Assembly (NCBI GenBank): GCA_045630285.1 | Contig: JAZQSX010000019.1 | Coordinates: 39,354 to 103,353, forward strand | From: RGIG3009 sp045630285 | GTDB taxonomy: Bacteria; Bacillota; Clostridia; Oscillospirales; Acutalibacteraceae | Length of the DNA: 64,000 nt | Direction of reading: 5' to 3' | Shown here: positions 26,286-34,758 of the stretch, in pieces | Position numbering within the stretch: the stretch's first letter is position 1 | Layout of the letters: each line of letters begins with the position of its first letter | Position numbers and translations under genes: made by a program | Notes under the pieces: model-generated | What the model saw: the letters and a program-made list of their open reading frames with translations, nothing else | Databases searched by the model: none | Told to the model about the DNA's origin: nothing

Positions 26286-27512
26286 ATGAAGAAACAAGGA
26301 GCTCGGCTTCTGACGTTGCTGCTCGTGATGGTGACGCTTGCTTCACTGATGTTTTCGTTTCCGCTTTCCGCCTCGGCGGACAAGATCTCGGATAAGAAGG
26401 ACGAGCTGGCAGAGCTTAAGGAGCAGCAGAAAGAGCTGGAGAAAGAGATCGGTGCGCTGGGCGACAGCATCGACGATCAGAAGAAAAAGGTGCTTAACCT
26501 GAAGAGTCAGGTTACCAATATGGAAAAGCAGGTCGATGCCTGCCGCAAAAAGATCGAGACCCTGGATGCGGAGATCCTCGAGCAGGAGGCTCGGATCGAA
26601 ACGCTCAACGGTGAGATTGAGGCGAAGCAGGGTGAGCTGGATGCGATGCTGGAGAAGCTGAAGAAGCGTCTTCGTGCAATCGAAAAGACCGGTAACTATA
26701 CCGACCTGCAGATTTTGTTGGATTCGGATAGCTATGAGGATTTCCTGCTGAAGGATAAGATCGTGGATTGCATCAAGGATCACGATACCAAGCTGATGAA
26801 CAAGGCGGAGCAGGAGAAAAAGGCGATCCAGCAGAAGAAAAAAGAGGTTGAGGCCGAAAAGGCGGAGACCGAGGCCGAAAAGAAAGAGCTGGAGGCAACC
26901 AAAGCCGATTTGGATGCCAATTATTCCAAGCTGGACTCGTTGTATACCCAGGCACGCAACGAAGAGGACAACCTGGAGAAGAAACTGAATAATTACGAGA
27001 AAAAGCTGCAGAAGATCAAGGATGCCGAGAAAAAGCTCGACAAGGAGATCGAACAGCTGTTGGCGGCTACGCAGGCAACGGGTAAGTACAACGGCACGAT
27101 GTATTGGCCGGCTCCCGGTGTGTACCGCATCTCGTCACATTTCGGCTATCGTCCCAGTATGGGCGACACCCACGGCGGCACTGATATTGCGGTGCCCGGC
27201 TGCTTGGGCAAGAACATCGTGGCGGCAGCCGACGGCGTGGTGCTGAAGGTGCAGAGCATGCACTATAGCTACGGCAATTTCGTGATGATCGATCACGGTC
27301 TGGATTCTCAGGGCCGCCGCATCGTGACGCTATACGCGCATATGCGGTACACGCCCGACGTGAAGACGGGTCAGCCGGTGGTCGGCGGCTCGACGGTGTT
27401 GGGCCAGATCGGCAATACCGGCAACTCGTTCGGTGCGCATCTGCATTTTGAGGTGCGTGTGAACAACGTGCGTGTCGACGCCGTGAAGAATGGCTATATC
27501 AAGCAGCCGTAA
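26286..27512 (+). CDS. Secreted coiled-coil M23 peptidoglycan hydrolase (EnvC/PcsB-like)
   Basis: 408 residues: signal peptide (1-31, ending LSASA), a long coiled coil (about 35-260), and a C-terminal LytM/M23 domain. The domain keeps its zinc ligands: GDTHGGTDIAVP (His, Asp) and GAHLHFEVR (HxH), so it should be an active endopeptidase, unlike E. coli EnvC, which is degenerate and acts as an activator. Placed 29 bases after ftsX, it is the likely FtsEX-gated hydrolase. Confidence 0.93.
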   Translation: MKKQGARLLTLLLVMVTLASLMFSFPLSASADKISDKKDELAELKEQQKELEKEIGALGDSIDDQKKKVLNLKSQVTNMEKQVDACRKKIETLDAEILEQEARIETLNGEIEAKQGELDAMLEKLKKRLRAIEKTGNYTDLQILLDSDSYEDFLLKDKIVDCIKDHDTKLMNKAEQEKKAIQQKKKEVEAEKAETEAEKKELEATKADLDANYSKLDSLYTQARNEEDNLEKKLNNYEKKLQKIKDAEKKLDKEIEQLLAATQATGKYNGTMYWPAPGVYRISSHFGYRPSMGDTHGGTDIAVPGCLGKNIVAAADGVVLKVQSMHYSYGNFVMIDHGLDSQGRRIVTLYAHMRYTPDVKTGQPVVGGSTVLGQIGNTGNSFGAHLHFEVRVNNVRVDAVKNGYIKQP

Positions 27513-27542
27513 GCAGACTTACGGGAGACGGGGTGAGGGATC

Positions 27543-28841
27543 GTGAACCGAAAAATTTCGTTGGGCGCCGCCATTGCTGTGTGCATTTTGGTGGTGGCTC
27601 TGACCGTTTCTGCGACAATGATGATCGCCATGCGGCATTTCAGTTCCCTCGTCAGCGACGTGGGGCGGCGGCAGGCAATGTACGATTATCTCGACGAGAT
27701 CGATTCGGCGGCACGTGGCCGGTATGAGATCGACGAGGAGCTGTTGCGTACGGCGCTGGCGACCGGGTATCTGGCGGGCTTGGATGACCCGTATGCGGAG
27801 TACCTGTCTGCGGATGCGTACAAGACGGTGCAAAGCACGTTAGCCGGTACCTACACCGGCTTTGGCTTCCAGATCACGGTAGTGGAAAACAAGATCATGG
27901 TATCCTACGTAGCCGAAACCTCGCCTGCGGCACTTGCCGGTGTGAAAAAGGGCGACGTGGTGACGGTGGTGGACAAGGAAACGATAAACAGCACCTCCCA
28001 CCTGACGCTGCTGGATAAACTGAGCAACAATGAAAAGATATTGCTGACCGTGTCCCGAGACGGTACGGAAACGGCGATGGAATTGACCGCCAACACCTAC
28101 ACCGACCCCGGTGTAGAGGGGCGTATCGAGCAGGATGCGGTGGGATACATCCGTATTCGGTTCTTTAACAGTCTGACGGCACGGCAGTTTACCAACGTCT
28201 ATGAGGAGTTGACCCGCCAGGGCGCACAGTATTTTGTGTTTGACCTGCGGAACAACGCCGGCGGAAGTCAGGCAGCGGTAGAAGAGATCCTGGGGTATCT
28301 GTTGCCGAGCGGTCCGTACGCCACGTGCGTGCAGAAGAACTCCACCGAAACGTATACCGCCTCCGACCCGTACGAGATGACAGCACGCAGCGCAACGCTC
28401 GTCAACGGTAACACGGAGGGCGAGGCGGAGCTGTTCGCCGCTGTGATGCAGGATCTTTCCAAGACCACGCTGGTGGGTACGAGCACGGCCGGTAAGGCGG
28501 TGGTGCAGGAGTATGTGTCGCTGGCCTCGGACAAGGCGGCTGTGCGGCTGACGATCGGCGAGATCCGCTTGATGAACAGCGGGAAAAACTGGGCGAAAAA
28601 GGGACTGCTGCCGGATCGGTTGAAGGATCTGTCGTACGATAAGGCGCAGCGGTTTGATCTGCTGACCTACAGCGAGGATGATCAGTTGCGTGCGGCGGTT
28701 GAGACGCTCAAGAGCAATCAGAACGTTGCGCCGCCCGACACGAGTACACCGACGACGCAGCCGACAACGACGACCACGGCGGGCGACCCGACAACCTCGG
28801 CTACCCCGGCGGAGACGACAGGAACGACTGTCAAACCGTGA
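27543..28841 (+). CDS. S41-family CtpA-like protein with catalytic Ser replaced by Gly
   Basis: 432 residues: N-terminal membrane anchor (about 8-28), a PDZ domain (about 95-180, GFGFQITVVENKIMV), an S41 tail-specific-protease core, and a Thr/Pro-rich tail (about 400-432). Family members cut with a Ser-Lys dyad, Ser lying in NTASAAELF-type sequences 25 residues before Lys in FGKG. Here the segment reads NTEGEAELF and the Ser position is Gly293 (codon 28419-28421), while Lys318 remains. Proteolysis by the normal mechanism looks impossible; a binding or regulatory role for the neighbouring M23 enzyme is inference. GTG start. Confidence 0.85.
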   Translation: MNRKISLGAAIAVCILVVALTVSATMMIAMRHFSSLVSDVGRRQAMYDYLDEIDSAARGRYEIDEELLRTALATGYLAGLDDPYAEYLSADAYKTVQSTLAGTYTGFGFQITVVENKIMVSYVAETSPAALAGVKKGDVVTVVDKETINSTSHLTLLDKLSNNEKILLTVSRDGTETAMELTANTYTDPGVEGRIEQDAVGYIRIRFFNSLTARQFTNVYEELTRQGAQYFVFDLRNNAGGSQAAVEEILGYLLPSGPYATCVQKNSTETYTASDPYEMTARSATLVNGNTEGEAELFAAVMQDLSKTTLVGTSTAGKAVVQEYVSLASDKAAVRLTIGEIRLMNSGKNWAKKGLLPDRLKDLSYDKAQRFDLLTYSEDDQLRAAVETLKSNQNVAPPDTSTPTTQPTTTTTAGDPTTSATPAETTGTTVKP

Positions 28842-28857
28842 TGCATAAATCAGTGAA

Positions 28858-28887
28858 GCACCCGCTCAAAGAGTGGGTGCTTTTTTT
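28858..28887 (+). terminator. Terminator of ftsEX-M23-S41 operon
   Basis: Stem GCACCCgCTC / GAGtGGGTGC with loop AAA and seven following T. Confidence 0.92.
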
Positions 28888-28932
28888 GCAGAATTCCGCA
28901 GGAAAAAACCCCCTTTTTTTGCCGCAAAAGTG

Positions 28933-28961
28933 TTGCAATCGGCGGGTGCATCGGGTACAAT
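28933..28961 (+). promoter_or_regulatory. Promoter of the seven-gene GH16-like array
   Basis: TTGCAA (28933-28938), 17-base spacer, TACAAT (28956-28961). It is the only convincing promoter before 34.7 kb, so the seven genes are probably one transcript of about 5.8 kb. Confidence 0.78.
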
Positions 28962-28998
28962 GAAATCAAGAAAATCGGTAATAACGGAGGGATAGTAC

Positions 28999-29790
28999 AT
29001 GAGCAAAACAATCGAAGCGCCGTGGCTTGCCAAAGAGAACGGAATGACGAATCTGGTGTTTGAAGACGATTTCGAGTCGTTGGATACCATTGACCTGGAA
29101 AACACCGGCAAGGAGGGGTACAAGTGGTACACTTGCCGTGCCTTTGGCGCTGAGCCGATGAAGCCGACCGACGTTAAGGTGGAGAACAGCGTGCTGACGT
29201 TGGCATGCGAGAATCCCATTTGGAACTACGGTCTCAGCACATTCAACCCGAAAACGTTGGCGGGTTGGTCGTTCTTTAAGGGTGTGCTGGAATTCCGCAT
29301 GCGCATTCCCCGTCCCCGCGCGAACGACAAGGAGGCCGGTGAGAAGGGTGTTCCCGCCGTGTGGTCCTTCCCGCCTACCAAGATCACGGACGATACGTTG
29401 GATTGGGTCGAGCCCGATTGGATGGAATACTGGGGTGACGGCTACTGGACGCTGACGGTGCACCATTCCAAGCGTGCCGTCCGCAAGGGTAAGGAGATCT
29501 ATTGGATCAGCAACCCCAACCACCGTGCGCCGGAGAGCCTCAATGACGGTGAGTGGCATACGCTAACCTATTTGTGGGACGACGGCACGATCGAGGGATA
29601 CCTCGACGGCGAGCCGACCGTGAAGATCACCTACGCACCGAAGGAGCTGTCTCCTGCCCCGTATCTGCACACGGGCGAGGTCGGTGACGATGTATATCAA
29701 CCGCTTGAGCGTGATCCGCAGGCGCTGATCCTGGGTGGCTCGTGGTGCAACCCGATGGAGCTTGATTGGATCCGTGTGTGGCAAAAATAA
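28999..29790 (+). CDS. GH16-like jelly-roll protein, array member 1
   Basis: 263 residues, no signal peptide. The fold appears to be the concanavalin-A-like beta-jelly roll of GH16: LVFEDDFESLDTID at the N-terminus, GVLEFRMRIPRPR strands, the catalytic-type motif VEPDWMEYW with Glu138, Asp140 and Glu143 (ExDxxE, nucleophile and acid/base positions of GH16), EWHTLTYLWDDGTIEGYLDG, and the closing LDWIRVWQK strand. GH16 enzymes cleave beta-1,3/1,4-glucans or galactans. Pro after the first Glu and Trp after Asp are unusual, so family membership is by motif and activity unproven. CGGAGG lies 8 bases before the ATG. Confidence 0.75.
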   Translation: MSKTIEAPWLAKENGMTNLVFEDDFESLDTIDLENTGKEGYKWYTCRAFGAEPMKPTDVKVENSVLTLACENPIWNYGLSTFNPKTLAGWSFFKGVLEFRMRIPRPRANDKEAGEKGVPAVWSFPPTKITDDTLDWVEPDWMEYWGDGYWTLTVHHSKRAVRKGKEIYWISNPNHRAPESLNDGEWHTLTYLWDDGTIEGYLDGEPTVKITYAPKELSPAPYLHTGEVGDDVYQPLERDPQALILGGSWCNPMELDWIRVWQK

Positions 29791-29805
29791 AAAGGAGTGT
29801 GTACG

Positions 29806-30603
29806 ATGAACAAGAAGATTGAGGCGCCGGAAATTGCGAAAGTAAATGGCATGACCCGTTTGGTGTTTGAAGATGATTTTGATTCTGTCGATACCATTGA
29901 CCTGTATGGTACCGGCAAAGAGGGCTACAAGTGGTATACTACCCGCCCGTTCCGTGCGGCACCGCTGAAGCCCACCGACGTCAAAGTGGAAAACAGCGTG
30001 CTGACGGTCTGCAACGAAGAGCCCACCTACAACTGGGGTATTGCGACTATTAACCCCCGCACCCGTGTGGGCTTTGAGTTCTGCAAAGGCGTGCTGGAGT
30101 TCCGCATCCGCATTCCGCGCCCGCGCAAAAACGATAAAGAGGCCGGTGAGAAGGGCGTTCCCGCCATTTGGTCGTTCCCGTCGCAGAAGATCTACGATAT
30201 TGCACTGGAATGGATCGAGCCGGATTGGATGGAATACTGGGGTGACGGTTATTACACCACGACGATCCATCATACGAAGCGCGAAACGATGCACGCCCCC
30301 AGCTACTATGCCGCTGCGAACTGGAGCGGCCACCGTGGCCCGGACGCCTTCACCGACGGCGAGTGGCATACCATGACCTTCCTGTGGGACGACGGCGTGA
30401 TCGAAAGCTGGCTGGATGGCGTACCTGCTGTGAAACAGACCTACTATGAGGGACAGGAGACCGCACCGAAGGCGAGATTTACGGTGGGTGAGTATCAGGA
30501 TGACGTCTTTAAGCCGCTGAATACCGTGCCTCAGGCGCTGATCTTGGGCGGTTCCTGGTGTAATCCGTTGGAGATCGACTGGATTCGTGTGTGGCAGAAA
30601 TAA
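29806..30603 (+). CDS. GH16-like jelly-roll protein, array member 2
   Basis: 265 residues, second of the tandem set, with the motif IEPDWMEYWGDG intact and no signal peptide. AAAGGAG 8 bases before ATG 29806 fixes the start; an upstream in-frame codon at 29797 falls in that ribosome site. Nearly identical to member 3 (about 17 differences over 265 residues by eye), much closer than to the other members. A distinctive segment TIHHTKRETMHAPSYYAAANW is shared only with member 3. Confidence 0.75.
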   Translation: MNKKIEAPEIAKVNGMTRLVFEDDFDSVDTIDLYGTGKEGYKWYTTRPFRAAPLKPTDVKVENSVLTVCNEEPTYNWGIATINPRTRVGFEFCKGVLEFRIRIPRPRKNDKEAGEKGVPAIWSFPSQKIYDIALEWIEPDWMEYWGDGYYTTTIHHTKRETMHAPSYYAAANWSGHRGPDAFTDGEWHTMTFLWDDGVIESWLDGVPAVKQTYYEGQETAPKARFTVGEYQDDVFKPLNTVPQALILGGSWCNPLEIDWIRVWQK

Positions 30604-30616
30604 AAGGAGTAGCGGT

Positions 30617-31414
30617 ATGTGTAAGCAGATCGAAGCGCCTGAAATTGCAAAAGCCAATGGTATGACCCGTTTGGTGTTCGAAGACGATTTCGATTCCGTT
30701 GATACCATTGATCTGTACGGTACCGGTAAGGAAGGCTACAAGTGGTATACTACCCGCCCGTTCCGTGCGGCGCCGCTGGAGCCGGATGACGTCAAGGTGG
30801 AGAACAGCGTGCTGACCGTGTGCAATAAAGAGCCTACCTACGGTTGGGGCATTGCTACCATTAACCCCCGTACGCGCGTGGGTTTTGAGTTCTGCAAAGG
30901 CGTACTTGAATTCCGCATTCGCATTCCGCGCCCGCGCAAAAACGACAAAGAAGCCGGAGAAAAGGGCATTCCCTCGATCTGGTCTTTCCCGTCGCAGAAG
31001 ATCTACGACATTGCATTGGAGTGGATCGAGCCCGACTGGATTGAGTACTGGGGCGACGGGCATTACACCACCACCATTCATCATGCCAAGCGTGAGACGA
31101 TGCACGCACCGAACTACTACGCCGCTGCGAACTGGAACAGCCATCGTGGCCCGAATGCCTTCACCGACGGCGAGTGGCACACCATGACCTTCCTGTGGGA
31201 TGACGGCGTGATCGAAAGTTGGTTGGATGGCGTGCCTGCTGTGAAGCAGACCTACTACGACGGTCAGGTGACGGAGCCGAAAGCAAGATTTACGGTGGGC
31301 GAGTATCAGGATGACGTCTTTAAGCCGCTGAACACCGTGCCGCAGGCGTTAATTTTGGGCGGTTCTTGGTGCAACCCGTTGGAGATTGACTGGATTCGTG
31401 TTTGGCAGAAATAA
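30617..31414 (+). CDS. GH16-like jelly-roll protein, array member 3
   Basis: 265 residues; motif IEPDWIEYWGDG, no signal peptide. Probably a recent duplicate of member 2. Substitutions cluster at surface-type positions (Met to Ile within the motif, YNW to YGW, WSGH to WNSH), so both copies look functional and neither frame is interrupted. Start ATG 30617 with AAAAGGAGT 8 bases upstream. Confidence 0.75.
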   Translation: MCKQIEAPEIAKANGMTRLVFEDDFDSVDTIDLYGTGKEGYKWYTTRPFRAAPLEPDDVKVENSVLTVCNKEPTYGWGIATINPRTRVGFEFCKGVLEFRIRIPRPRKNDKEAGEKGIPSIWSFPSQKIYDIALEWIEPDWIEYWGDGHYTTTIHHAKRETMHAPNYYAAANWNSHRGPNAFTDGEWHTMTFLWDDGVIESWLDGVPAVKQTYYDGQVTEPKARFTVGEYQDDVFKPLNTVPQALILGGSWCNPLEIDWIRVWQK

Positions 31415-31428
31415 AAGGAGTAAACAGT

Positions 31429-32223
31429 ATGTGTAAGCAGATCGAAGCGCCTTGGTTGGCAAAAGAGAATGGCATGACTCGTCTGACATTTGAGGACGAT
31501 TTCGATTCCATTGATACTATTGACGTGAATAACACGGGCGAAGAAGGTTACAAGTGGTACGTGCAGCGTGTCTATGCCGCTCCGCCGCTCGAGCCGGATG
31601 ATTATAAGGTCGAAAACAGCATTTTGACCTTGTGCGAAAAGGTGCCGACCTACAATTTCGGATTGGTGAGTTTGCATCCCAAAACGCAGGTTGGCTATGC
31701 ATTCTTCAAAGGCGTGCTGGAGTTCCGTTTCCGCATTCCCCGCCCTCGCAAGAACGATAAAGAGGCGGGGGAGGACGGTATTCCCGCCGTGTGGTCGTTC
31801 CCGCCCGAAAAGCTGTCCAACGCCGCCAAGGAGTGGGTCGAACCGGACTGGCTGGAGTATTGGGGCGACGGCTTCTGGACGACGACGATCCACCATTCCC
31901 GCCGTGAAAAGCCGGACGGCCCGGTGGATTATTGGATCAGCAACTACAACCACGCCGGCCCTAAGAGCTTGGAGGACGGTGAGTGGCACACGATGACCTG
32001 TCTGTGGGACGACGGTATCATCGAAAGCTATGTCGACGGGGAACCGTGTGTGCGTGTGAGCTATGCGCCGAAGGAGCTGTTTCCTGCTGAACCGTGGCTG
32101 CACAATGGCGAGAGCCGGGGTGATGAGTACCAGCCGCTCGAACGTGATCCGCAGGCGCTTATTTTGAGTGGCTCGTGGTGCAACCCGATGGAGCTGGATT
32201 GGATCCGCGTGTGGCAGAAATAA
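31429..32223 (+). CDS. GH16-like jelly-roll protein, array member 4
   Basis: 264 residues; motif VEPDWLEYWGDG, no signal peptide. The middle (DYWISNYNHAGPKSLEDGEWH) and the C-terminal PLERDPQALILSGSWCNPMELDW are closer to member 1 than to members 2 and 3. ATG 31429 follows AAAAGGAG by 8 bases and directly continues the array with only 14 bases between genes. Confidence 0.75.
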   Translation: MCKQIEAPWLAKENGMTRLTFEDDFDSIDTIDVNNTGEEGYKWYVQRVYAAPPLEPDDYKVENSILTLCEKVPTYNFGLVSLHPKTQVGYAFFKGVLEFRFRIPRPRKNDKEAGEDGIPAVWSFPPEKLSNAAKEWVEPDWLEYWGDGFWTTTIHHSRREKPDGPVDYWISNYNHAGPKSLEDGEWHTMTCLWDDGIIESYVDGEPCVRVSYAPKELFPAEPWLHNGESRGDEYQPLERDPQALILSGSWCNPMELDWIRVWQK

Positions 32224-32241
32224 AGGAGAGTGTAAGCGAAC

Positions 32242-33036
32242 ATGAAGAAGGCAATTGTGGTATCGCAGATTGCCAAAGATCATGGCATGACCGCACTGGT
32301 GTTTGAGGATGATTTTGATTCCATCGACACGATCGATGTAAACAACACCGGCAACAAGGGCTATAAATGGTATGTGGAGCGTCCGTATCGCCATACGACA
32401 CTGACTGCAGGTGTGGATTACAAGGTAAGCGACAGTGTGCTGACACTGTGTAACGTGGACCATCTGTGGAACTATGGTATCGGTACTTATCACCCGACCA
32501 CCAAGGTGGGATTTTCCTTCTGTCAGGGCGTGATCGAGGTGCGCTTACGTATTCCGTTCTACGAGTTTACCGAAGCAGAGGCCCATAAGATTGGTGTACC
32601 GGCGTTCTGGTCGTTCCCACCAAACAAGATCACGGATGAAACACTGGAGTGGGTTGAACCCGATTGGATGGAGTATTGGGGTAACGGTTATTGGACGACC
32701 TCGATCCATCATCTGAAGCGTGAGGTGCACAAGGGGCCGTATATCTACAAGAGCACCAACAGCAATAAGCGCGGTCCGGAGGGGCTGAATGATGGTGAGT
32801 GGCATACTATGACCTTTTTGTGGGATGAAGGACGCATTGAAGCGTACCTTGATGGTAAGCAGACGATGACACTGACCTATGGCGATGGCAAGGTCACACC
32901 ACCCGAGAGAGTTTACGTTGGCGAGTGCTTGGGCGACCAGTACCACACCATGGCGTGGGAGCCGCAGACGCTGATTATGGGCGGCTCAGAAAAGGCGCCG
33001 ATGGAAGTAGACTGGGTCCGTGTGTGGCAGAAATAA
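32242..33036 (+). CDS. GH16-like jelly-roll protein, array member 5
   Basis: 264 residues; motif VEPDWMEYWGNG. It starts a second subgroup (members 5-7) with the N-terminus VVSQIAKDHGMTALVFEDDFDSIDTIDVNNTG and, in the C-terminal loop, LIMGGSEKAPMEVDWVRVWQK instead of GGSWCNP. A local insert FYEFTEAEAHK replaces the PRPRKNDKEAGEK loop of members 1-4, which would line the substrate cleft. No signal peptide. Confidence 0.73.
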   Translation: MKKAIVVSQIAKDHGMTALVFEDDFDSIDTIDVNNTGNKGYKWYVERPYRHTTLTAGVDYKVSDSVLTLCNVDHLWNYGIGTYHPTTKVGFSFCQGVIEVRLRIPFYEFTEAEAHKIGVPAFWSFPPNKITDETLEWVEPDWMEYWGNGYWTTSIHHLKREVHKGPYIYKSTNSNKRGPEGLNDGEWHTMTFLWDEGRIEAYLDGKQTMTLTYGDGKVTPPERVYVGECLGDQYHTMAWEPQTLIMGGSEKAPMEVDWVRVWQK

Positions 33037-33054
33037 ATAGAGGAGGGTTTGTTG

Positions 33055-33870
33055 ATGAAAAAGACGATTGAAGTGTCGCAGATTGCTAAAGAGCACGGTA
33101 TGACCGTGCTGGTGTTTGAGGATGATTTTGATTCCATCGACACCATTGATGTGAACAATACCGGCAACAAGGGCTATAAGTGGTACGTGGAGCGTCCGTA
33201 TCGGTTTACAACGATCGAGAACGAGTTGGACTACAAGGTCGAGAACAGCGTGCTGACGCTGTGCAATCGGGATCCGCGCTACAATTATGGTATGGCGACG
33301 TATCACCCCTCCAAACAGGTGGGTTGGAGTTTTTGCAAAGGTGTTTTGGAGTTCCGTATTCGTATCGTCAACCCGAAGATTCCCGCAGGAAATGAAGGAA
33401 AAGGTATTCCGGCTGTTTGGTCATTCCCACCCAACGCCATTACGGATGATTGCATCCGTTGGGTAGAGCCGGACTGGATGGAATATTGGGCAGAGGACTT
33501 TTGGACGACCGCTGTTCACGATTCCCGTCGTTCCGAGTATAAGGGTCCTGTTACGTATGCCAGCACCAACACCAACTACCGCAGCCCGTTGCCGCTGGGT
33601 GACGGCGAATGGCATACGCTGAGCTACTTGTGGGATGACGGTCGCTTGGAGTGCTATATGGACGGCGAGCAGTGGATGACGCTCGAGTATGAGAGCGGCA
33701 TCGCCAATCCGCCGATCAATCACAAGAAGGGTGAGCCCCGTACCGACCAGTATCGCACATTGGAGTGGGAGCCGCAGGCGCTCATTCTCGGCGGCTCGGA
33801 AACCGCTCCGCTGGAGATCGACTGGATCCGTGTGTGGCAGCGTCCGTTGAAAGACGTTCGCGAAGGTTAA
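33055..33870 (+). CDS. GH16-like jelly-roll protein, array member 6
   Basis: 271 residues; motif VEPDWMEYWAEDFW, no signal peptide. Like member 7 it extends past the usual RVWQ end with RPLKDVREG. TTG codons at 33049 and 33052 are in frame, but GAGGAGGG gives the right spacing to ATG 33055. The Glu/Asp pattern of the motif is kept while the following GDG loop is changed to AED. Confidence 0.73.
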   Translation: MKKTIEVSQIAKEHGMTVLVFEDDFDSIDTIDVNNTGNKGYKWYVERPYRFTTIENELDYKVENSVLTLCNRDPRYNYGMATYHPSKQVGWSFCKGVLEFRIRIVNPKIPAGNEGKGIPAVWSFPPNAITDDCIRWVEPDWMEYWAEDFWTTAVHDSRRSEYKGPVTYASTNTNYRSPLPLGDGEWHTLSYLWDDGRLECYMDGEQWMTLEYESGIANPPINHKKGEPRTDQYRTLEWEPQALILGGSETAPLEIDWIRVWQRPLKDVREG

Positions 33871-33897
33871 TTGATTAAGACAAGGAGCCACATACGT

Positions 33898-34713
33898 ATG
33901 AAAAAGAATATTGAAGCACCGCAGCTTGCGAAAGATCACGGTATGACCGTGTTGGTGTTTGAAGACGATTTCGATTCTATCGATACCATTGACGTGAACA
34001 ATACCGGCGACGAGGGCTACAAGTGGTATGTGGAGCGCCCGTACTGCTTCACGTCGCTGGAGAACGAGCTGGACTACAAGGTGGAAAACAGCATCCTGAC
34101 GGTGTGCAACAGAGATCACCGCTGGAACTACGGTTTAGGCACCTATCATCCCTCGACCAAAGTGGGTTGGAGCTTCTGCAAGGGCGTGTTGGAGTTTCGC
34201 CTGCGCTTGCCGAATCCCAAGATTTTGTTTTGCAATGCCAAGCGTGACGGCATACCGGCCGTGTGGTCGTTCCCGCCCAGCAAGATTACCGACGAAGCGA
34301 TGGGATGGGTCGAGCCCGATTGGTTGGAGTATTGGGAAGACGGCTATTGGACGACGTGTGTACACGATTGTCGCTGGGAGGAACGCAAAGGCCCGCTTAC
34401 CTACAGAGGAACGACCAACAAGCCCGGCGTGGTCGGCCTTAACGATTACGAGTGGCACACGATGACGTTCTTGTGGGACGACGGTGTCATTGAGGGATAC
34501 CTTGACGGACAGCAGTCCATCCGACTGACCTACGGCAAGGGAAAAGTGGATCCGCCCATTCGTTTGGGAATTGGCGAACCTCGCAAGGACACGTACTGGA
34601 CGATGGAATGGCAGCCGCAGACGCTGATTCTCGGCGGCTCGGAAACCTCTCCGCTGGAGATCGACTGGATCCGTGTGTGGCAACGTCCGCTGAAGGATGT
34701 CAGAGAAAACTAA
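33898..34713 (+). CDS. GH16-like jelly-roll protein, array member 7
   Basis: 271 residues and the last of the array; motif VEPDWLEYWEDG, ending RPLKDVREN. No signal peptide. CAAGGAG lies about 10 bases before ATG 33898. Closest to member 6, with which it shares the ENELDYKVENS and LGGSETSPLEIDWIRVWQRP segments. Followed at once by a strong terminator, which marks the 3' end of the operon. Confidence 0.73.
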   Translation: MKKNIEAPQLAKDHGMTVLVFEDDFDSIDTIDVNNTGDEGYKWYVERPYCFTSLENELDYKVENSILTVCNRDHRWNYGLGTYHPSTKVGWSFCKGVLEFRLRLPNPKILFCNAKRDGIPAVWSFPPSKITDEAMGWVEPDWLEYWEDGYWTTCVHDCRWEERKGPLTYRGTTNKPGVVGLNDYEWHTMTFLWDDGVIEGYLDGQQSIRLTYGKGKVDPPIRLGIGEPRKDTYWTMEWQPQTLILGGSETSPLEIDWIRVWQRPLKDVREN

Positions 34714-34715
34714 AC

Positions 34716-34750
34716 AAAAAAGACCGCCTCGTGTGAGGCGGTCTTTTTTT
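34716..34750. terminator. Bidirectional terminator after the GH16-like array
   Basis: Stem AGACCGCCTC / GAGGCGGTCT with loop GTGT, flanked by A-run and T-run; serves the array on + and the 715-residue gene on -. Confidence 0.93.
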
Positions 34751-34758
34751 GTTGGTTA

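Noticed and set aside
28999..34713. Seven array genes as fragments of one broken large gene
   Set aside because: Each has its own start, ribosome site, full domain and stop, with no truncation or frameshift.
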